A stretch of 64,000 nucleotides of DNA from Candidatus Aminicenantota bacterium (GTDB lineage Bacteria; Acidobacteriota; Aminicenantia; Aminicenantales; Saccharicenantaceae): contig JACIYI010000002.1 of the NCBI GenBank assembly GCA_014360005.1, positions 124,001 through 188,000 on the forward strand, in the 5' to 3' direction. This document shows, piece after piece, positions 60,102 to 64,000 of the stretch. Positions within the stretch are counted from its first letter, which is position 1, and every line of letters begins with the position of its first letter. The notes beneath the pieces were generated by a model. The model made no database searches and was not told the DNA's origin. It worked only from the letters and a program-made list of their open reading frames with translations. Made by a program: the position numbers and the translations under genes.

Positions 60102-61471
60102 TTGTTCTCCTTGATGAACTTTGATTCAATTTTAACCCTGGGGTCGACCCGGTTAACCCGGCAGTTGAGTTCGCCCCGGTAGAAAGAGACAATCACTTCC
60201 TCGCCCGGCTCCACTTCGGTGGCCTTCTGTACCGGCCAAAGTCCGCCGGCCTTCCAGCAGATAGTATAGCCCTTTTTAATCACATTCAAGGGAGAGAGGT
60301 TATGGAGCGAGGAGGACAGGCGGTCCCAGAGAGAATTCAGATCTTTCAGTCTGAGCTGCAGCGAATGGCCGAGTCTTTGCCTGAGTTGTTGGCTGCGGTT
60401 CCTGTATCCGGTGAGGGTTTCTTTCCTGGCCTGGAGGACTTTCCAGGCCCGGGTGTCCAGTTCATCTACCCGCTGCCCCAGGTTTATCAGTCTGAACTTG
60501 AAATTTTGGCCGATTCTCTCTTCGGCCAGCTGACTGAGCCGGCTTCGCTGCTTCTCCAGGAAGTACTTTTCCCCCTGGTAAAGACGAAAGAAGAGATTTT
60601 CGATTTTTTCCCGGAATTCTTCTTCTTTGGCTACGACCATTTCAGCCGCGGCCGAAGGAGTGGAAGCCCGGATATCGGCCACAAAGTCGGCGATGGTGAA
60701 ATCGATTTCATGGCCGACGGCCGAGATGACCGGCTTGGTTTTCATGCAGTTGAAAATGGCCCTGGCCACCAGCTCTTCGTTGAATGCCCAGAGGTCTTCA
60801 ATCGAACCGCCGCCGCGGCCAACTATGACCACATCTATGTCATCCCGCTGGCTGAAATAGTCGAGCCCCTCGGCGATATTCTGGGCTGCTCCTTCACCCT
60901 GAACCAGGGAAGGATAAATAATTATGTGCAGGCGATTGAAGCGGCGCTCGATGATCCGCAAGATATCGCGGATGGCGGCCCCGGTAGGAGAGGTGACGAT
61001 GCCAATTTTTTTGGGCAGGAGGGGCAGCTTTTTCTTGTGTTTGGCCTCAAACAACCCTTCAGCCTGCAACTTGGCCTTCAGCTGTTCAAAGGCCAGCTGC
61101 AGGGCTCCCTTGCCACGGGGCTCCAGTTTTTCCACCACCAGTTGGTATTCACCGCTTCTTTCATAAACGGTAATCCGGCCGCCGCAGATGACCTTCATCC
61201 CGTCTTTCAGTTCAAAACGGGGGGCCAGGTTGTTCTTCTTCAGTTCTGATTGAATCCGGCTGGCGTCGCTCCGGAACATGACCGCCCGCAGCTGGGCACT
61301 TTCGTCTTTAAGGGTGAAGTAATAGTGGCCGGAAGAAGGCTGTCGCAGGTTGGAAATTTCGCCCTCAACCCAGACAAAGGGGAAGGCGGTTTCCAATGCC
61401 AGCCGGACCAGTCTGGTCAGCTCGCTGACCGTATAAACGCGGTCTCTGACAATCAGTCCTTCAGTCTTCAC
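60098..61471 (-). CDS. xseA: Exodeoxyribonuclease VII large subunit
   Basis: Catalytic subunit of exonuclease VII, which cuts single-stranded DNA into oligonucleotides. 457 residues: N-terminal OB fold (VWVEGEISNLRQPSSGHYYFTLKD), catalytic domain (IGIVTSPTGAAIRDI, VVIVGRGGGSIEDLWAFNEE, AVGHEIDFTIADFVADIRASTPSAAAE), then a coiled coil about 290-385 and a C-terminal strand segment. The start overlaps the ymdB end by 11 bases. Confidence 0.96.
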   Translation of the reverse strand: MKTEGLIVRDRVYTVSELTRLVRLALETAFPFVWVEGEISNLRQPSSGHYYFTLKDESAQLRAVMFRSDASRIQSELKKNNLAPRFELKDGMKVICGGRITVYERSGEYQLVVEKLEPRGKGALQLAFEQLKAKLQAEGLFEAKHKKKLPLLPKKIGIVTSPTGAAIRDILRIIERRFNRLHIIIYPSLVQGEGAAQNIAEGLDYFSQRDDIDVVIVGRGGGSIEDLWAFNEELVARAIFNCMKTKPVISAVGHEIDFTIADFVADIRASTPSAAAEMVVAKEEEFREKIENLFFRLYQGEKYFLEKQRSRLSQLAEERIGQNFKFRLINLGQRVDELDTRAWKVLQARKETLTGYRNRSQQLRQRLGHSLQLRLKDLNSLWDRLSSSLHNLSPLNVIKKGYTICWKAGGLWPVQKATEVEPGEEVIVSFYRGELNCRVNRVDPRVKIESKFIKENK

Positions 61472-62264
61472 TCTGGTCCTCGCTTAAAAGTTCGCGTTGT
61501 ATGGACAGGGCCCGGCCGCGGCCCGGGTCGATGACGAGGAAAACGGCGCAGAGCAGCAGCCCGTCAGTGGCCGGCTCGAACCGCTGGGGCCTGCCGGTCA
61601 GGAAGCGCTGCAGGGCCTGGTCCGGTTTCATCCCGATGACTGAGTTCCGGCCGCCGGCCATGCCCACATCGGTAATGTAGGCGGTTCCGCCCGGAAGAAC
61701 TCTTTCGTCGGCGGTGGGGATATGAGTATGGGTGCCGATTACCGCCGAGACCCGGCCGTTAAGGTACCAGCCGAGGGCTTGTTTTTCCGAGGTGGCCTCG
61801 GCGTGGAAATCAATTATCACTATCGGGGTCAGGGGCCTTATCTCACCCAGCAGGCGGTCGGCTGTAAGGAAGGGACAGTCGATCGGTTCCATGAAGACCC
61901 GGCCCTGGAGATTGATAACCGCAGCCTTTATTCCCTTTTCGCTTTGAAAGATATAATACCCGCGGCCTGGATTGACGGCCGGGTAGTTGGCCGGGCGCAG
62001 CAAGCGGTTTTCTTTTTCCATGTAACTGAGGACTTCTTTTTTATCCCAGATGTGATTGCCGGAGGTCAGGATATCTACCTGGAACAATAGTTCCTTGCCT
62101 ATTTCCTCGGTCAGGCCGTTTCCGCCGGCAGCGTTTTCGGCGTTAGCCACCACCAGGTCGGGCTGATACTTTTTCCTCAGTTCCGGCAGAAAGCGGGCCA
62201 GGGCCCGGCGCCCGGGCCGGCCGATAAGGTCGCCGATGAACAGAACACCGAATTTATCTGGCAT
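61461..62264 (-). CDS. ymdB: YmdB-family metallophosphoesterase
   Basis: Dimetal phosphodiesterase of 267 residues, of the YmdB/TIGR00282 family, which hydrolyses 2',3'-cyclic nucleotides and influences biofilm and RNA decay in Bacillus. Metal-site motifs: [48 protein letters not shown] and [10 protein letters not shown]. It lies 3' of rny with an 11-base overlap, the same pairing as in Firmicutes, which supports a role in RNA metabolism. Confidence 0.93.
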   Translation of the reverse strand: MPDKFGVLFIGDLIGRPGRRALARFLPELRKKYQPDLVVANAENAAGGNGLTEEIGKELLFQVDILTSGNHIWDKKEVLSYMEKENRLLRPANYPAVNPGRGYYIFQSEKGIKAAVINLQGRVFMEPIDCPFLTADRLLGEIRPLTPIVIIDFHAEATSEKQALGWYLNGRVSAVIGTHTHIPTADERVLPGGTAYITDVGMAGGRNSVIGMKPDQALQRFLTGRPQRFEPATDGLLLCAVFLVIDPGRGRALSIQRELLSEDQSED

Positions 62265-63822
62265 ACTCCACCGCTCTCATCTCTCTGATTACCATCACCT
62301 TGATCTGGCCGGGATAGTCCAGCTCATCCTTGATTTTCTGAGCGATATCCCTGGCAATCACCATGGCCCGGTCGTCCGATACCTTCTGGGCATCAACGAT
62401 GATCCTGATTTCCCGGCCCGCCTGAAGGGCGAAAGCCTTGGCCACGCCCTCAAAGGAAGTGGCAATCTGCTCCAGCTTTTCCAGGCGCTGGATGTAGGTC
62501 TCCAGCAATTCGCGCCTGGCCCCTGGCCTGGCGGCCGAGAGAGTATCAGCGGCCTGAACCAGCACCGCTTCCACCGAGGGGAAGTCAATATCCCGGTGGT
62601 GGGAGGCAATGGCCTGAATGACAGCTTCTGTCTCGCCGTACTTTTTGGTCAGCTCGACCGATAGCTCGGTGTGGGTGCCTTCATAATCTTTGTCCACAGC
62701 TTTGCCGATGTCGTGTAGTAGCCCGGCCCGCAAAGCCACGTTGACGTCGGCTCCCAGCTCCCTGGCCATCAGAGCCGCCAGCTGGGCCACCTCTTTAGAA
62801 TGCTGCAGAACGTTCTGGCCGTAGCTGGTTCGGTATTTGAGTTTTCCCAGGTACTTGACCAGCTCCGGATGCATATGCTGGATGCCCAGTTCGTACAGTG
62901 TATTTTCGCCTTCCTGCTTGATCTTCTCTTCCAGTTCGGCCTTGACCTGTTCAACGATTTCTTCGATCCGGGCCGGGTGAATCCGGCCATCAGCCACCAG
63001 TTTTTCGATGGCCATCCTGGCCAGCTCCCTTCGCAGCGGGTCGAAGCTCGACAGGATAACCGCCTCGGGCGTGTCATCAACTATGATGTCCACCCCGGTG
63101 GCCATTTCCAGAGCCCGGATGTTGCGGCCTTCGCGTCCGATAATCCGCCCCTTCATGTCATCTGAAGGCAGGTCCACCACCGAGACCGTAGTTTCCACCA
63201 CGTGCTCGGCTGCCGACCTCTGGATGGCGTTGGAAATGATTTCCCGGGCTAAAGATTTGCTCTTCTCCCGGGTTTCCTCTTCAATACGGCGGATGGCCTG
63301 AGCCGCCTGCAGCTTGGCTTCGTCCTCGATTTTCCTGATCAGGCTGTTTCGGGCCTCTTCTTGAGTTAACCCGGCGATGCGCTCCAGCTCTTCAGTCTGT
63401 TTCTTCAGGACTTCGGTGATTTTCAGCTCCAGGGCTTCGAGCTCTTTCTCCTTGCCAAAGAGCCGCCGTTCTTTGGCCGACAGGTCCCTTTCTTTCCTTT
63501 CCAGGTTCTGATAGCGGCGCTCAAGGGCTTCTTCTTTATGCAGCAGCCTTCTTTCCAGCTCGCTTAGCTTGCGCCTTTTGTCCCTGGTCTGGGCTTCGAA
63601 CTCGGCCTGTCTGGCCGCATCCTTTTCCCGGGCTTCGAACTCGGCCTGCTTCTTGATCTTATCAGCTTCTTCGGCCGCCCTGGCCAGGATTTCTTTGGCC
63701 CGGGCTTCCGCCTGCAGCAGTCCTTTCAGACCGCGATTTCTTTTGAGCAACAGAAAGATTAATACCAGCAGAATTAGAGATAAAACGGGGATACCCGCAA
63801 TCAGTACGGCCTTCATCATCAA
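62254..63822 (-). CDS. rny: Ribonuclease Y
   Basis: Membrane-anchored endoribonuclease that starts mRNA decay. 522 residues: N-terminal helix about 4-24, a highly charged coiled coil about 30-200, a KH domain about 212-275 ([31 protein letters not shown]) and an HD domain about 335-430 with the metal site [10 protein letters not shown]. All parts are normal. The triple ATG at its start makes the exact first codon uncertain by two residues. It is the first gene of the long minus-strand operon that runs to nadK. Confidence 0.96.
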   Translation of the reverse strand: MMMKAVLIAGIPVLSLILLVLIFLLLKRNRGLKGLLQAEARAKEILARAAEEADKIKKQAEFEAREKDAARQAEFEAQTRDKRRKLSELERRLLHKEEALERRYQNLERKERDLSAKERRLFGKEKELEALELKITEVLKKQTEELERIAGLTQEEARNSLIRKIEDEAKLQAAQAIRRIEEETREKSKSLAREIISNAIQRSAAEHVVETTVSVVDLPSDDMKGRIIGREGRNIRALEMATGVDIIVDDTPEAVILSSFDPLRRELARMAIEKLVADGRIHPARIEEIVEQVKAELEEKIKQEGENTLYELGIQHMHPELVKYLGKLKYRTSYGQNVLQHSKEVAQLAALMARELGADVNVALRAGLLHDIGKAVDKDYEGTHTELSVELTKKYGETEAVIQAIASHHRDIDFPSVEAVLVQAADTLSAARPGARRELLETYIQRLEKLEQIATSFEGVAKAFALQAGREIRIIVDAQKVSDDRAMVIARDIAQKIKDELDYPGQIKVMVIREMRAVEYAR

Positions 63823-63952
63823 ACCTCCTCACCGGACCACAGGGTCAAAGGAGACGGGAGAGGTCAGGCCATTACTCTGGAAGGTTCAGAAATTCCAGCC
63901 CCTTAAAGCTGTGACCGAAGCCGGAGCTTCCTGTCAGCGAAGATATTTTTTT

Positions 63953-63971
63953 ATTAGACGCAGTGTCTAAT
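63953..63971 (-). promoter_or_regulatory. Dyad upstream of rny
   Basis: ATTAGAC and GTCTAAT are perfect complements separated by GCAGT, about 130 bases before the rny ATG and next to a T/A-rich run. It has no T run after the stem on either strand, so it is more likely an operator or leader structure than a terminator. The rest of 63823-64000 shows no gene. Confidence 0.4.
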
Positions 63972-64000
63972 CTATCAAAAGAAATAGAAAAAAAGTCTCC

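Overview
The window comes from a diderm (Gram-negative-type), moderately GC-rich bacterium. The envelope genes show this: an MCE/Mla lipid transporter, LptD, two phosphate-type porins, a Wza-like export protein and several outer-membrane barrels. They sit beside genes often seen in Firmicutes-like or deep-branching lineages: RNase Y with YmdB, a PIN-TRAM membrane protein, a PHP-type tyrosine phosphatase and an Rrf2 regulator. An Acidobacteriota/Aminicenantes-like lineage would fit, but there is no rRNA here and this is a weak inference. Genes are tightly packed with many ATGA-type overlaps. I saw no tRNA, rRNA, IS element, prophage or CRISPR array.

Layout. 1-6518 (+): the end of dnaB, then mlaE-mlaF-mlaD-type genes, radA, a PIN/TRAM protein and ispF. 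6541-9578 (+): a large NAD-type glutamate dehydrogenase with a strong promoter and a structured leader. 9585-14689 (-): an Rrf2 Fe-S regulator, a porin and a divergent PstSCAB-like transporter, with an IscR-like operator in front. 15027-22198 and on to 23069 (+): DUF1573 protein, YggU, CNT nucleoside transporter, tandem Usp, dprA, topA, xer. 23164-24968 (-): comEA, rdgB, mgtC-like. 25152-29432 (+): eno, an SH3/barrel protein, and an NSS transporter followed by a 31-codon MetS-like small subunit. 29560-35661 (-): a second, canonical phosphate operon (porin-pstSCAB-phoU-phoB) with a Pho box of 11-bp repeats. 35937-37418 (+): purF. 37434-40784 (-): a nucleotide-sugar SDR protein lacking YxxxK, and lptD. 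40912-50172 (+): an exopolysaccharide assembly and export cluster (barrel, Wza, Wzz/BY-kinase, PHP phosphatase, small regulatory-domain protein, ligase/polymerase, TPR-like protein, GH5 hydrolase). 50745-52537 (+): part of an F0 ATP synthase (atpZ, atpI, atpB, atpE). 52560-53462 (+): YihY. 53453-63822 (-): trxA, glgA, nadK, tlyA, dxs, ispA, xseB, xseA, ymdB, rny.

How the parts fit. The two Pst systems look aimed at different conditions or ligands: one has a canonical phosphate pocket and Pho-box control, the other has an altered pocket and a redox/Fe-S type regulator. Subunit c carries the Gln/Glu/Thr/Tyr pattern of Na+-binding rotors at exactly the Ilyobacter spacing. With the NSS and CNT symporters this suggests a sodium-based energy economy. 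The most unusual single proteins are the MCE protein with a beta-barrel-like C-terminus, the SDR epimerase homologue without its catalytic Tyr and Lys, and the 31-residue transporter subunit. I did not find an unmistakably new multi-gene system; the Rrf2-controlled transporter is the closest candidate.
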